Positions 54,149 through 61,959 of a DNA stretch of 64,000 nucleotides are shown piece after piece; within the stretch, counting starts at the first letter, position 1, and each line of letters begins with the position of its first letter. The position numbers and the translations under genes were made by a program. Below the pieces are notes generated by a model, which ran no database searches, was not told the origin of the DNA, and was given only the letters and a program-made list of their open reading frames with translations. The stretch covers positions 248,001 to 312,000 of the forward strand of contig JAKVHY010000001.1 of NCBI GenBank assembly GCA_023284085.1, given 5' to 3'. Source of the DNA: Shewanella benthica. Its GTDB lineage: Bacteria; Pseudomonadota; Gammaproteobacteria; Enterobacterales; Shewanellaceae.

Positions 54149-54577
54149 TTAGAATCCATTTGGGTTGTCAATTAAGTAGACCCATCCATTATCTTGATAC
54201 TGCATAACTTCAAGTGCAGTGCCACTGACATCACTATCGGCTAATTTCCACTCTGTACGAATTAAAGCAATATTGCCATTGATATGAATCGACTTAGACA
54301 AGGTCAGCATTTCACTATCAAAACTTAAATAGGGTTTTAGCGCTTTAGCAATTTCATCATGCCCCGTCGCCTTCCCCCCATCACTATCAAGGATAAATGT
54401 CGCATTCGTTGCAAATAATGTTGTGAGTCCGGTAAGATCTTTGGTTTGAAAATACTGTGCAAAAAGTGAATGAAGCTCATCGGGTGATTGTGGCTTCGGG
54501 TGATCAATAGGCACATTGGCGTTGGCATTAAAGCCCAAAATTGATATAAAAACTAATAGTATCTTTACTGTATTCAT
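54149..54577 (-). CDS. Exported NTF2-like (SnoaL/DUF4440-type) protein
   Basis: A protein of 142 residues with a signal peptide (MNTVKILLVFISILGFNANA). The mature part has the NTF2-like cone fold pattern: a helix with SPDELHSLFAQYFQTKDLTG, then LTTLFATNATFILDSDGG, GHDEIAKALKPYL, and the strands IHINGNIALIRTEWKLAD and TALEVMQYQDNGWVYLIDNP. Proteins of this type bind small hydrophobic ligands or act as isomerase-like enzymes. It is divergent from an HxlR regulator gene, with a large palindrome between them, so it is probably the regulator's target. Confidence 0.85.
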   Translation of the reverse strand: MNTVKILLVFISILGFNANANVPIDHPKPQSPDELHSLFAQYFQTKDLTGLTTLFATNATFILDSDGGKATGHDEIAKALKPYLSFDSEMLTLSKSIHINGNIALIRTEWKLADSDVSGTALEVMQYQDNGWVYLIDNPNGF

Positions 54578-54662
54578 CTTCTAGTCCTTCATTGTGTGCG
54601 CCATTAAATAGCGATGCTTTGGCAATGAAGTTACGATACTCAAGTTAGTTTCTTATTACTAT

Positions 54663-54700
54663 TAGTAACCCAAAAGTAACTAGTTACCTTTGGGTTACTA
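54663..54700. promoter_or_regulatory. 38-bp nested palindrome, candidate HxlR operator
   Basis: The outer arms TAGTAACCCAAA and TTTGGGTTACTA are perfect inverses. The centre GTAACTAGTTAC is itself a perfect palindrome. Only one base pair, between arm and centre, is mismatched. It lies between the divergent NTF2-like and HxlR genes. Confidence 0.85.
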
Positions 54701-54758
54701 AGGATTTTTAAACAAACAAATGATACTTTGGACAAACTAAAGCGGTGAGGAGAATCAA

Positions 54759-55118
54759 ATGGGACATGTCACAGCACCCGAGGGGTACTGTAGTGTTGAT
54801 AAGTATTTATCTTTAATATCAACTAAGTGGACAGCGCACATAATCCATCTTCTTGGAAAAAGAGAGCTAATGAGGTTTGGACAAATACAAAAAGAATTGG
54901 CATTAGTATCCAGTAAAGTGCTCAGCTCAAGGTTGAAATTATTGGAGGCTGAGCAGTTTATCTGGAGAGAGCAACAAGCAACGATTCCAGTGACAGTCAA
55001 TTATGGTTTAACCGTTAAAGGTAAAGAGTTAGCGGAGATAGTGAGTCTGATAATCGAGAAGTCAGACGCTTGGGATGTGAGCATAAACAGTGAGCGGAAA
55101 TTGCCAGTATCAAATTAG
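54759..55118 (+). CDS. HxlR family transcription regulator
   Basis: A winged-helix regulator of 119 residues. The N-terminal CSVDKYLSLISTKWTAHIIH has the Cys (residue 11) that in several HxlR proteins senses reactive electrophiles. The recognition region LMRFGQIQKELALVSSKVLS and SRLKLLEAEQFIWRE, then the wing, are typical. GAGGAG precedes the ATG. It is divergent from the NTF2-like gene across a large palindrome that is probably its operator and may also control its own gene. Confidence 0.93.
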   Translation: MGHVTAPEGYCSVDKYLSLISTKWTAHIIHLLGKRELMRFGQIQKELALVSSKVLSSRLKLLEAEQFIWREQQATIPVTVNYGLTVKGKELAEIVSLIIEKSDAWDVSINSERKLPVSN

Positions 55119-55147
55119 TCAGACTGCACAAGTTAATGCATAAAAAA

Positions 55148-55172
55148 ACCGCTGACTTCAGAGAAGGCAGCG
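55148..55172. terminator. Hairpin between convergent genes
   Basis: CCGCTGACTTC, a 3-nt loop and GAAGGCAGCGG with one mismatch. Seven A residues on the left make it a terminator for the minus-strand LysE gene; its effect on the plus strand is weaker. Confidence 0.6.
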
Positions 55173-55257
55173 GGTCAAAGAACTAGGAAGATTCAACATA
55201 CTTGTTTAAGCAGAATAAAATAGAACCCTGCGCCTAAACATCTGTCCTAACGGTCAG

Positions 55258-55968
55258 TCACAGCTTAGTGACTGCCAGCTTGGCGCCGAAGCCCAGGAAG
55301 ATGCTGCCGGAGACATAATTCATCCAGCGGGCATTTCTGACATTCGTCAGCAGAGACTTAAACTTCTCAGCCATCATTATCACCACTAAGAACCAGCTCG
55401 AAACTACGATGGCTTGAGTCAGGCCTAAGATCATGCTGTCGGCCAGTACGCTTTGCTGCGAGATAAACTGCGGAAATATAGACAGGTAAAACATGACAAT
55501 CTTAGGGTTTAGCATGTTAGTCAGGAAGCCTTTCATAAAATCATTGGCTAGTGCCCGACTGTCTTTGCTTAATCTAGTGCTTGCGGCGACACTTTTCGCT
55601 ACTTTTTCGCCGGCAAGATCGGCTTGTGGTTTGGCTACTGGCTCTGTGATGGGCTCTGCTGCTAGCTTCAATGTGCTTAAGTTGATGCCTGCGCGGATAT
55701 TACTAATCCCTAACCAGATTAAGTAGGCTACGCCCAACCATTTTAAAAGCATAAATGCCCATACAGACTGGCTCAATAACAGACTGATCCCTTGAGCCGA
55801 GATAAACGCGTGGACGATGAAGCCCAGGCTGACACCGGCAATGTTGCTAAAAGCCAGTAATCGACTTTTGGTCAGTGCGGTAAACAGTACCAGTAAGGCA
55901 TTGGGTCCGGGGATGATGGCGATCAGGAAGACAATTCCTGCGAACAAGATAATAGTATCGATACTCAT
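55258..55968 (-). CDS. LysE/RhtB family amino-acid exporter
   Basis: An inner-membrane exporter of 236 residues with about six helices. The family signature IIPGPNALLVLFTALTKSR (about 19-37) follows the first helix, and DFMKGFLTNMLNPKIVMFYL (about 142-161) is the second conserved segment. The loop between helices 3 and 4 is longer than usual (about 105-140, EPITEPVAKPQADLAGEKVA) and polar. It probably exports an amino acid such as threonine, homoserine or lysine; the substrate is unknown. It stands alone. Confidence 0.92.
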   Translation of the reverse strand: MSIDTIILFAGIVFLIAIIPGPNALLVLFTALTKSRLLAFSNIAGVSLGFIVHAFISAQGISLLLSQSVWAFMLLKWLGVAYLIWLGISNIRAGINLSTLKLAAEPITEPVAKPQADLAGEKVAKSVAASTRLSKDSRALANDFMKGFLTNMLNPKIVMFYLSIFPQFISQQSVLADSMILGLTQAIVVSSWFLVVIMMAEKFKSLLTNVRNARWMNYVSGSIFLGFGAKLAVTKL

Positions 55969-56826
55969 GGTAATTCCATTTTTAAATGTGCAACAATTCC
56001 ACCCGAGATACGCTCAGATATTTAAAAAATTGTACTTGTATTTGGTCAGCTTCTTAAACAGTGATGAATAAGTAGAAGCTAAGCCATCAGCCTTTGGCTG
56101 GGAATATTAACCGCGCGGGGGGCAGCGGTTAGCGCAGATACAAGTCGTGCACATCATAGATACCTTGTTTGATTGACTCAAATACCGCCACATTGTAACG
56201 GTTATTGATATTAAATTCGGAACAGAACACTGATAGAAAGAATCAGCGAACTCCAGATTAACTAACCTAAAGTCAGACCGCAAGCCTAGTGCTACTTTCA
56301 GCCGCAACGAGTGCAAGTTATAAAGAGACACAGCCCAACCATGAACGGTAAAACAGTAGACTCTAGCGCCCTCACCTGCAATCGCTCGACAAAACTCCCA
56401 AACTCATCCATCAAGGTCGTGCATCTGGTCTACCTCCCATTTTTCACCTATGCAAAGGCCAGCAACATGCTTTCATAAAAGTTAGATAAAACAGCCATTC
56501 ATAATGGAAGCTAAGGCGACGGAGAATATAGATAGCTGACAGGCAGATTAAAGCGCATAGATGACCGGAAAATGGTCGTAAAAGAGTTAGATGTACCGCT
56601 AAGTGACGTAACGGGGATGAAACAACTAGATTTAGTTGAGAGGAATGATGTTACTGGCCAGTTATCTAGAGGTAATCTGGCAAATTAGAGTCAAAGACAA
56701 GGCGCCAAATATTTAAGTTTCGAAAATAAGTGGTAGTTTAATCATACTTTCCTATTGATTTTTATGGTATATATTTACTTCAGAGGACTGTGACTTTGAT
56801 GTACTTAATGATAAGGGGGATAGTAA
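55969..56826. other. 860-bp region with gene remnants before the AT-rich operon
   Basis: It contains a decayed gene on the minus strand (listed separately) and, on the plus strand, a short frame ending at 56688 that reads MVVKELDVPLSDVTGMKQLD then LVERNDVTGQLSRGNLAN from the ATG at 56572. The latter has no clear ribosome site and may be another fragment. The promoter of the 56827 operon must lie in the last 130 bp, which are AT-rich. Confidence 0.5.
56129..56450 (-). pseudogene. Decayed gene of unknown family
   Basis: Reading the minus strand across two frameshifts gives LMDEFGSFVERLQVRALEST, then VSLYNLHSLRLKVALGLRSD and FRLVNLEFADSFYQCS, then EFNINNRYNVAVFESIKQGI and YDVHDLYLR before a stop (56129-56131). 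The composition is protein-like, but no single frame holds it. I do not recognise the family, and the upstream limit is approximate. Confidence 0.5.
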
Positions 56827-57852
56827 GTGCCGTATATAAAGAAAATGGAATTTGGTAACTACACACTAAACTTTGGTGATGACAACGTTCTTTTAGATTT
56901 TTTTGATGAAATCGTTATGCCGTCATTTCATGAAATGAAATATGTTAGGCGCCTAAAAGAGAGAGGGGAATATTTCTTCATAGACACTCAAGTTATAAAC
57001 TTGAGTGGTGACTGTAAGAATCCTGTTTTAGGCATTTCAGGTAAAATAGTTAAGAATACAAAGTTAAAAAGAGACCAAATTTTTAGAACCGAAGGGGGTC
57101 TCATTGATGACAAACAGGAGCTTGAAACTGCCCCTAGCTCAACTTTCTTATTAATTTTGAATAATCACCGTCTTATATTGAGTAAAGAAGTTCCTGGTGC
57201 TCCAAGCATTAAAAATTTCGAAAGCACAAGTCAGTATTGTCTTCGTGAAAGCCAAAAGGATTTCGTTAATCAACAATATAATGCAGCTAAATTAAAGAGA
57301 AGCGAAAACCCTGAACTCGATGTTGTTACCAAAAAATCTTTATTTGTAAAATACCCTGCACCACGTCTGAGGATTACACCTTTATCTGATACTGAGAGCT
57401 TGAAGGATTTTGTTGCGAGGTTTAAACAAATCGACACTGTATCTATAAAGCTACTGCCAACAAATCGTGAAGAAATTGATAATGATGCGTTTTGGGTTGA
57501 TTTAGGTCGTAGACGAGAGGAGATGAACAGTAATGCCGCTAGGGTTGAATTTGCCAATTCTAAAGATGGTTTAGACAGTGATCAAGTTCTAAGCCAAGCT
57601 AGTTCAGCCTCAAATTATGGTAACTCTGAAGTAAGGCTAAGTGGCTCAGATAATAGTGGAGACACCCTACGCGGAACTAATGAAGATTTTAGCTTAAGCG
57701 TAGATTTTGATGAATTATCAAGGGACTCAAACACCGCAGCGCACCAAAAGTACGGTAAATACCAACACTTAGTAAATTTTGGGGTGATTACAGTACCAGC
57801 TGTTGCTGCTGACGTATTATTAAAAGTAAAGTCAATTTTCGATAGGCTCTAA
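56827..57852 (+). CDS. Unknown soluble protein, first gene of an AT-rich two-gene operon
   Basis: A protein of 341 residues from a GTG start, supported by AGGGGGA six bases before it. I do not recognise it. The N-terminal two thirds (about 1-240) look folded and mixed alpha/beta (FGNYTLNFGDDNVLLDFFDE, STFLLILNNHRLILSKEVPG, KYPAPRLRITPLSDTESLKD). A low-complexity Ser/Asn/Asp-rich linker (about 245-300) precedes a short hydrophobic C-terminus (FGVITVPAVAADVLLKVKSI) that may touch the membrane or the partner. No signal peptide. AT-richer than its neighbours. Two bases separate it from the next gene, so both are one transcript. Such soluble plus membrane pairs are common among phage-defence operons, but nothing proves that here. 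Confidence 0.8.
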   Translation: MPYIKKMEFGNYTLNFGDDNVLLDFFDEIVMPSFHEMKYVRRLKERGEYFFIDTQVINLSGDCKNPVLGISGKIVKNTKLKRDQIFRTEGGLIDDKQELETAPSSTFLLILNNHRLILSKEVPGAPSIKNFESTSQYCLRESQKDFVNQQYNAAKLKRSENPELDVVTKKSLFVKYPAPRLRITPLSDTESLKDFVARFKQIDTVSIKLLPTNREEIDNDAFWVDLGRRREEMNSNAARVEFANSKDGLDSDQVLSQASSASNYGNSEVRLSGSDNSGDTLRGTNEDFSLSVDFDELSRDSNTAAHQKYGKYQHLVNFGVITVPAVAADVLLKVKSIFDRL

Positions 57853-57854
57853 TT

Positions 57855-58463
57855 ATGGCATATAATTTTAGTGCCTCAGAGTTGACCAGTGAGAAATCTC
57901 TTTGGGATGTTTATAAGTTATCAAGGAGAATTCTGCCAAGCAAATTCCAAGTGGTTGTCATGCTTGGAGTTGCTTTTTGTTTATCATTGAATGTTTTTTA
58001 CTTTGATACTAAGACGTCGCTATTGCTGTCCAATGTTAGGAGTTGGGCGACGATGGGCTTTAACTTTTCGATTACAACTTTGGGCTTTTTAATCGCTGGT
58101 TTTACTATTTTCGCGACTATATCCAAGCCCAAAATGATGTTAGCTATGATGGAGTTTGTACATCCAGAAACAGGCCTTAAAACATTAAAATACAATTTTT
58201 TTGCTTTTATGAAGGTTTTCATTGCCTACATATTTTTTGCATCTGTATATTTGACTATTATGTTATTTGGTCAAACTGGTGGCCTATTGGACAATTTACT
58301 TACGATTATTCCTAATGGAGATTGTATTAAGGTTGTCCTGATACGTATAGCATATATCATAGTAGGTTCTAGTTTTGTGTATTTATTACTAATGCTTAAA
58401 TCATTCGTTTTCAATATATACGCAATTGTAATGAATTTTCTCCGTTGGGAATACCAAGAGTAA
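57855..58463 (+). CDS. Unknown four-helix membrane protein, second gene of the operon
   Basis: A protein of 202 residues, not recognised. Four predicted membrane helices: VVVMLGVAFCLSLNVFYF (about 34-51), FNFSITTLGFLIAGFTIFA (about 73-91), FFAFMKVFIAYIFFASVYLT (about 116-135) and IRIAYIIVGSSFVYLLLMLK (about 162-181). Both termini are probably cytoplasmic. It is AT-rich like its partner. The arrangement of a small four-helix protein with a larger soluble one recalls KwaA/KwaB of Kiwa in topology only; I see no sequence evidence for that family and the gene order is reversed. A perfect terminator follows the operon. Confidence 0.8.
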   Translation: MAYNFSASELTSEKSLWDVYKLSRRILPSKFQVVVMLGVAFCLSLNVFYFDTKTSLLLSNVRSWATMGFNFSITTLGFLIAGFTIFATISKPKMMLAMMEFVHPETGLKTLKYNFFAFMKVFIAYIFFASVYLTIMLFGQTGGLLDNLLTIIPNGDCIKVVLIRIAYIIVGSSFVYLLLMLKSFVFNIYAIVMNFLRWEYQE

Positions 58464-58506
58464 CCAGCCTGGAAATGACATGAACTCTTTTAGGTAGAGA
58501 AGAGCT

Positions 58507-58538
58507 AACCGTACCCGTTAACGGGTACGGTTTTTTTA
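58507..58538 (+). terminator. Terminator of the unknown two-gene operon
   Basis: A 26-bp perfect palindrome (half AACCGTACCCGTT), then T residues, about 45 bp after the second stop codon. Confidence 0.93.
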
Positions 58539-58612
58539 TGTCCCAAATTAGCGTATACCTCTATACCAGATAACGCTGTGAAGCGTTAATTGTCCTTTAG
58601 AGGGAAACCTAT

Positions 58613-58706
58613 ATGCTTAAAAAAACATTTACCAATCTTTGCCATTGCGGCGGGCGTAGTTTATGCCGCTAATCATATTCCTGCTGTTCGCCGTGTGATC
58701 GGTTAA
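58613..58706 (+). pseudogene. Small membrane peptide gene broken in a poly-A run
   Basis: AGAGGGAAACCTAT precedes an ATG. The frame opens MLKK, then a run of seven A residues throws it off. With one A fewer the reading is MLKKHLPIFAIAAGVVYAAN then HIPAVRRVIG and stop, a 30-residue single-helix peptide. Either a pseudogene or a slippage-dependent gene. Confidence 0.55.
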
Positions 58707-58720
58707 GGGGTAGATAATAA

Positions 58721-59079
58721 AAAATCGAGCCACCCATTGCTAATCAACAACATATCCAGTCGATAGTAAATTATCCATGAACATCCTTCCCATAAACCCA
58801 ATCGTTCAAGTTAATGGAATATTCAAAATCAGCAATGTTGGAAAAGGGAATTTAAGAGGGGAAATGATGAAATTCAAGCAGTACGAGAGGTCATCGACTC
58901 CCGTAAGGTAGGCGCGTCTGACGGTTCTACTACAGCAATGGTAGAAGGCACTTTTGTTTAAAATACTTATTTGAGTGCTTCGTGGTCTGGGCATATCAAG
59001 CTCCTACAGTAAGCAATAACTAAAGATTAATTGGAGGGGAAAAGTTTGGCCATTAACCTTGGGTGTCTCTGTTTATTGC
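58721..59079. repeat. Direct repeat copy A (~360 bp) flanking the sensory cassette
   Basis: About 90 percent identical to 63532-63901 in the same orientation. It includes a broken small gene (58777-58961) and a conserved tail (CATATCAAGCTCCTACAGTA and so on). The two copies bracket the genes at 59138-63291. Confidence 0.95.
58777..58961 (+). pseudogene. Frameshifted small gene in repeat copy A
   Basis: It starts MNILPINPIVQVNGIFKISN in one frame and ends EIQAVREVIDSRKVGASDGS, TTAMVEGTFV in another. The 185-bp length is not a multiple of three. The related copy at 63588 is broken differently. The intact ancestor would be about 60-65 residues. Confidence 0.75.
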
Positions 59080-59137
59080 TCCCTTGTGGATTGCCGATTG
59101 AGTGCCTAAATCATCTCCAAACCAAGAGACATTTTAT

Positions 59138-61957
59138 CTACAACCACTTTTTCAACATCACCTTCAGCTGATCAGCTTCAATGGGTTTGGTGATATAGTC
59201 GCTCATACCCGCAGCGAGGCATTTTTCTTTGTCGCCTTTCAAGGCATTGGCGGTCATAGCAAGAATAGGAATCGATTTATATCGTTCACCGGCTTTCCCT
59301 GCGCGAATATTTTGAGACGTCTGATAGCCATCCATTACCGGCATCTGGCAATCCATCAAGATCAGGGGGTAGCGATCTTCTTCCAGAGTATTATTGAGAC
59401 AATTCAACGCCTCCTGTCCATCAAATACCCCATCTACCGCGAAACCCATATCGTTCAACACTGATATAGCGACCAGCTGATTTACCTGATTGTCTTCAAC
59501 CAACAGCAAACGGGTGCCAGCGGGCCATTCGTCAGTTGTTTCGGAGCCATTGTCTGAATCGGTCTTTGTTAGCTCTTTATGACTTAAAGAACTTAGATAG
59601 TCGTGCGTCACCAGAGGTTTTCCTTGCCGGTGATCCCTGTCATCATCAATGATAATAGCCAAGGCATCAAACAGGTCTGAAGTGATTACAGGCTTTGGAA
59701 AATATGCACTAAAACCTAATGATGAAAAATACTGTTTATCCCCGGAATCAGTCATTGACGTCATCAATACCAGTTTCATCGAGCTAAAGCCAGGATCTGC
59801 TTTTAGCGCTTTTGCCAACTGCGCGCCGTCCATCTCAGGCATCTGAAAATCAAGGAAAGCGACATCAAACAATGGCTGGGAGTCAAGTGCTCGCTTCGCC
59901 ATCAATTCTAGCGCTGCTGCACCGCTCTTGGCTTCAAAAACATGAGCACCCCAATATTCAAGCTGTCCACGTAAAACCTCACGATTAGTTGCGTTATCAT
60001 CCACAACCAGCAAAGTGCATGCTTTCAAATCAACAGGAGGAATGATATGAACAGCTTGATCACTACGCTCTAGAGCAATACTAAATTCAAAACAACTGCC
60101 CTTTCCCAGCTCACTATGAAAACGGACATCTCCGCCCATTAAACCACATAACTTTTTAACAATTGTCAGCCCCAGTCCGGTGCCACCATACCGCCGCGTG
60201 GTTGATGCATCAACCTGCGTAAAACTCTCAAACAGCCTATCCTGATTATATTCTGGAATGCCAATGCCCGTATCTTCAATAGAGCACCGAAACACAAAAG
60301 CACTGTTACCATCATTTTCAAGATGTGACCGTACGATAATCTCGCCTTCTTCGGTAAACTTGATAGCATTGCTGATTAGATTGGTTAATATCTGGCGAAT
60401 TCGGCCAGGATCGCCTTTCACCATGGTGTGTTCTATTTGAACAACATCCAAAACTAATTCCAGTCCTTTTTCATGCGCCTTGACAGCCATTGCTTCTACA
60501 ACTTCACCCATCAATCTTCGAATATCGAAATCCAGTACTTCGAGTTCCAGTTTGCCTGCCTCAACCTTAGAGAAATCCAGAATATCATTAATCAAGGCTA
60601 GAAGAGATTTGGCGCAGGATTGTGCAATACCTGCTTTGCGTTGTTGATCCTGTGACAAGTCCGTTTTCAACAACAAACCGAGCATACCTAAAACACCGTT
60701 CATAGGTGTTCTGATTTCATGACTCATACTTGCCAGAAATTGACTCTTTGCAAGCACCGCTTCTTCAGCCTTACTCACCGCATTAACCAATTCCAACTCA
60801 TGCGCTTGTCGTACCGTCATCATATTGTTAAAGGATGCTGCTAACTGCCCAATTTCGTCGGATGAATTCTGAATAATTCTCTGGCTCAGATCTCCTTTAG
60901 CTATTCGGTTTGACGCGTCCACCAATGCCAAAATTGGCGCAGATATTCGCTTTGAAATAACCAAGGAGATCAAGCCGGCAAACAAACAGATTAGTAGCCC
61001 TACAAATGCGAATTCCCACTTAATAGTTGCCACACTTGCAAAGGCCTCTGCTGTTTCAATTTTGACTACAAGCCCCCATTCTAGCTCAGGAATAGAGCGC
61101 CAGGCAGCTAGGATTTCTGTTCCATCATATCCAACGGACATATCGGAACCTCTGTCTCCCGTTACAGACCGCTGAATTGGTTCCGTAATGCCGGTATCAA
61201 TCGGAAAACGTAAATTAAAGGCAGCATTAGCATCGTGACGCAGTGGCGCTATAACGAGTGCATCCTTGCCATCTCGTTTTGAAATGACAATTTCTCCCGT
61301 CTGCTTAAGGCCTGAATAATCTGAAGAAAGGTAAAAATAATCATTGCTATTGAGTTGTATTGCAAATACACCCAACAAGGTGTTTCCTTTAAAAACAGGC
61401 GCCCCGATAAAAGCACTATGTTTCTGTCCGGACCATTGTGAGGGTAAATAAGGTTCAAATGTTGATATTCGTGTTTCCAACAAGGTTGCTGAACGCTCAA
61501 ATATAGATGCCAACTGAGTATTACTTAAGGATCCGGTTCTTAGGTTAGTGCCAAAATCTGACTCATGTATCACTGTAAAAATGATGTCGCCATCTGGGTT
61601 AATCAAGAACAAGTCATAGGCATTAAGCCGGCCTTTAAGTTGACTCAAGTCTTCTCGGAATTTTGTATCCTGCTCAAGATAGGGCGCACTCTTTATGCCT
61701 TGTTTAAACGATTGAGAAAGCTGCGCCATTGCATCAACAACAAAGGGGAGCGCTGCATAGGTTGCCACTGAACGCTCATTAGTCTTAATATAATCATAGA
61801 TGTGTTCAACCTTTGCATCGATTAGACTATTCAGCGAATTTTCGATTTCAATTTTAAGCGTTTGTGTTGCACTTTTAGTTGCTACAAATGCCAATATGCT
61901 GACAGATACAGTAGTCACTACAATAAAAATAAACAGCAGCTTATTACGAATATTCAT
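59138..61957 (-). CDS. Hybrid sensor histidine kinase with two receiver domains
   Basis: An inner-membrane sensor kinase of 939 residues. A first helix (LLFIFIVVTTVSVSILAFVA) is followed by a periplasmic double-Cache-like domain (about 30-325), a second helix (FAFVGLLICLFAGLISLVI) and HAMP. HisKA has the phosphorylated His413 in SMSHEIRTPMNG. The ATPase has NLISNAIKF, DTGIGIPE and GGTGLGLTIVK. Two receivers follow: LLVVDDNATNRE with an Asp in AFLDFQMPEMDG, and LLLVEDNQVNQ with an Asp in LILMDCQMPVMDG. There is no Hpt domain or output domain, so a separate Hpt protein or regulator is needed. It begins two bases after the binding-protein gene and is probably partnered with it. Confidence 0.95.
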   Translation of the reverse strand: MNIRNKLLFIFIVVTTVSVSILAFVATKSATQTLKIEIENSLNSLIDAKVEHIYDYIKTNERSVATYAALPFVVDAMAQLSQSFKQGIKSAPYLEQDTKFREDLSQLKGRLNAYDLFLINPDGDIIFTVIHESDFGTNLRTGSLSNTQLASIFERSATLLETRISTFEPYLPSQWSGQKHSAFIGAPVFKGNTLLGVFAIQLNSNDYFYLSSDYSGLKQTGEIVISKRDGKDALVIAPLRHDANAAFNLRFPIDTGITEPIQRSVTGDRGSDMSVGYDGTEILAAWRSIPELEWGLVVKIETAEAFASVATIKWEFAFVGLLICLFAGLISLVISKRISAPILALVDASNRIAKGDLSQRIIQNSSDEIGQLAASFNNMMTVRQAHELELVNAVSKAEEAVLAKSQFLASMSHEIRTPMNGVLGMLGLLLKTDLSQDQQRKAGIAQSCAKSLLALINDILDFSKVEAGKLELEVLDFDIRRLMGEVVEAMAVKAHEKGLELVLDVVQIEHTMVKGDPGRIRQILTNLISNAIKFTEEGEIIVRSHLENDGNSAFVFRCSIEDTGIGIPEYNQDRLFESFTQVDASTTRRYGGTGLGLTIVKKLCGLMGGDVRFHSELGKGSCFEFSIALERSDQAVHIIPPVDLKACTLLVVDDNATNREVLRGQLEYWGAHVFEAKSGAAALELMAKRALDSQPLFDVAFLDFQMPEMDGAQLAKALKADPGFSSMKLVLMTSMTDSGDKQYFSSLGFSAYFPKPVITSDLFDALAIIIDDDRDHRQGKPLVTHDYLSSLSHKELTKTDSDNGSETTDEWPAGTRLLLVEDNQVNQLVAISVLNDMGFAVDGVFDGQEALNCLNNTLEEDRYPLILMDCQMPVMDGYQTSQNIRAGKAGERYKSIPILAMTANALKGDKEKCLAAGMSDYITKPIEADQLKVMLKKWL

Positions 61958-61959
61958 TA

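Noticed and set aside
56107..56331. 74-codon intact frame in the region before the unknown operon
   Set aside because: Its second half loses protein character where the neighbouring frame gains it, so it is part of a frameshifted remnant rather than a gene.
56827..58463. Assignment of the two-gene operon to Kiwa (KwaA/KwaB)
   Set aside because: Only the general layout (four-helix protein plus soluble protein) agrees. Gene order is reversed and I see no sequence motif that supports it.
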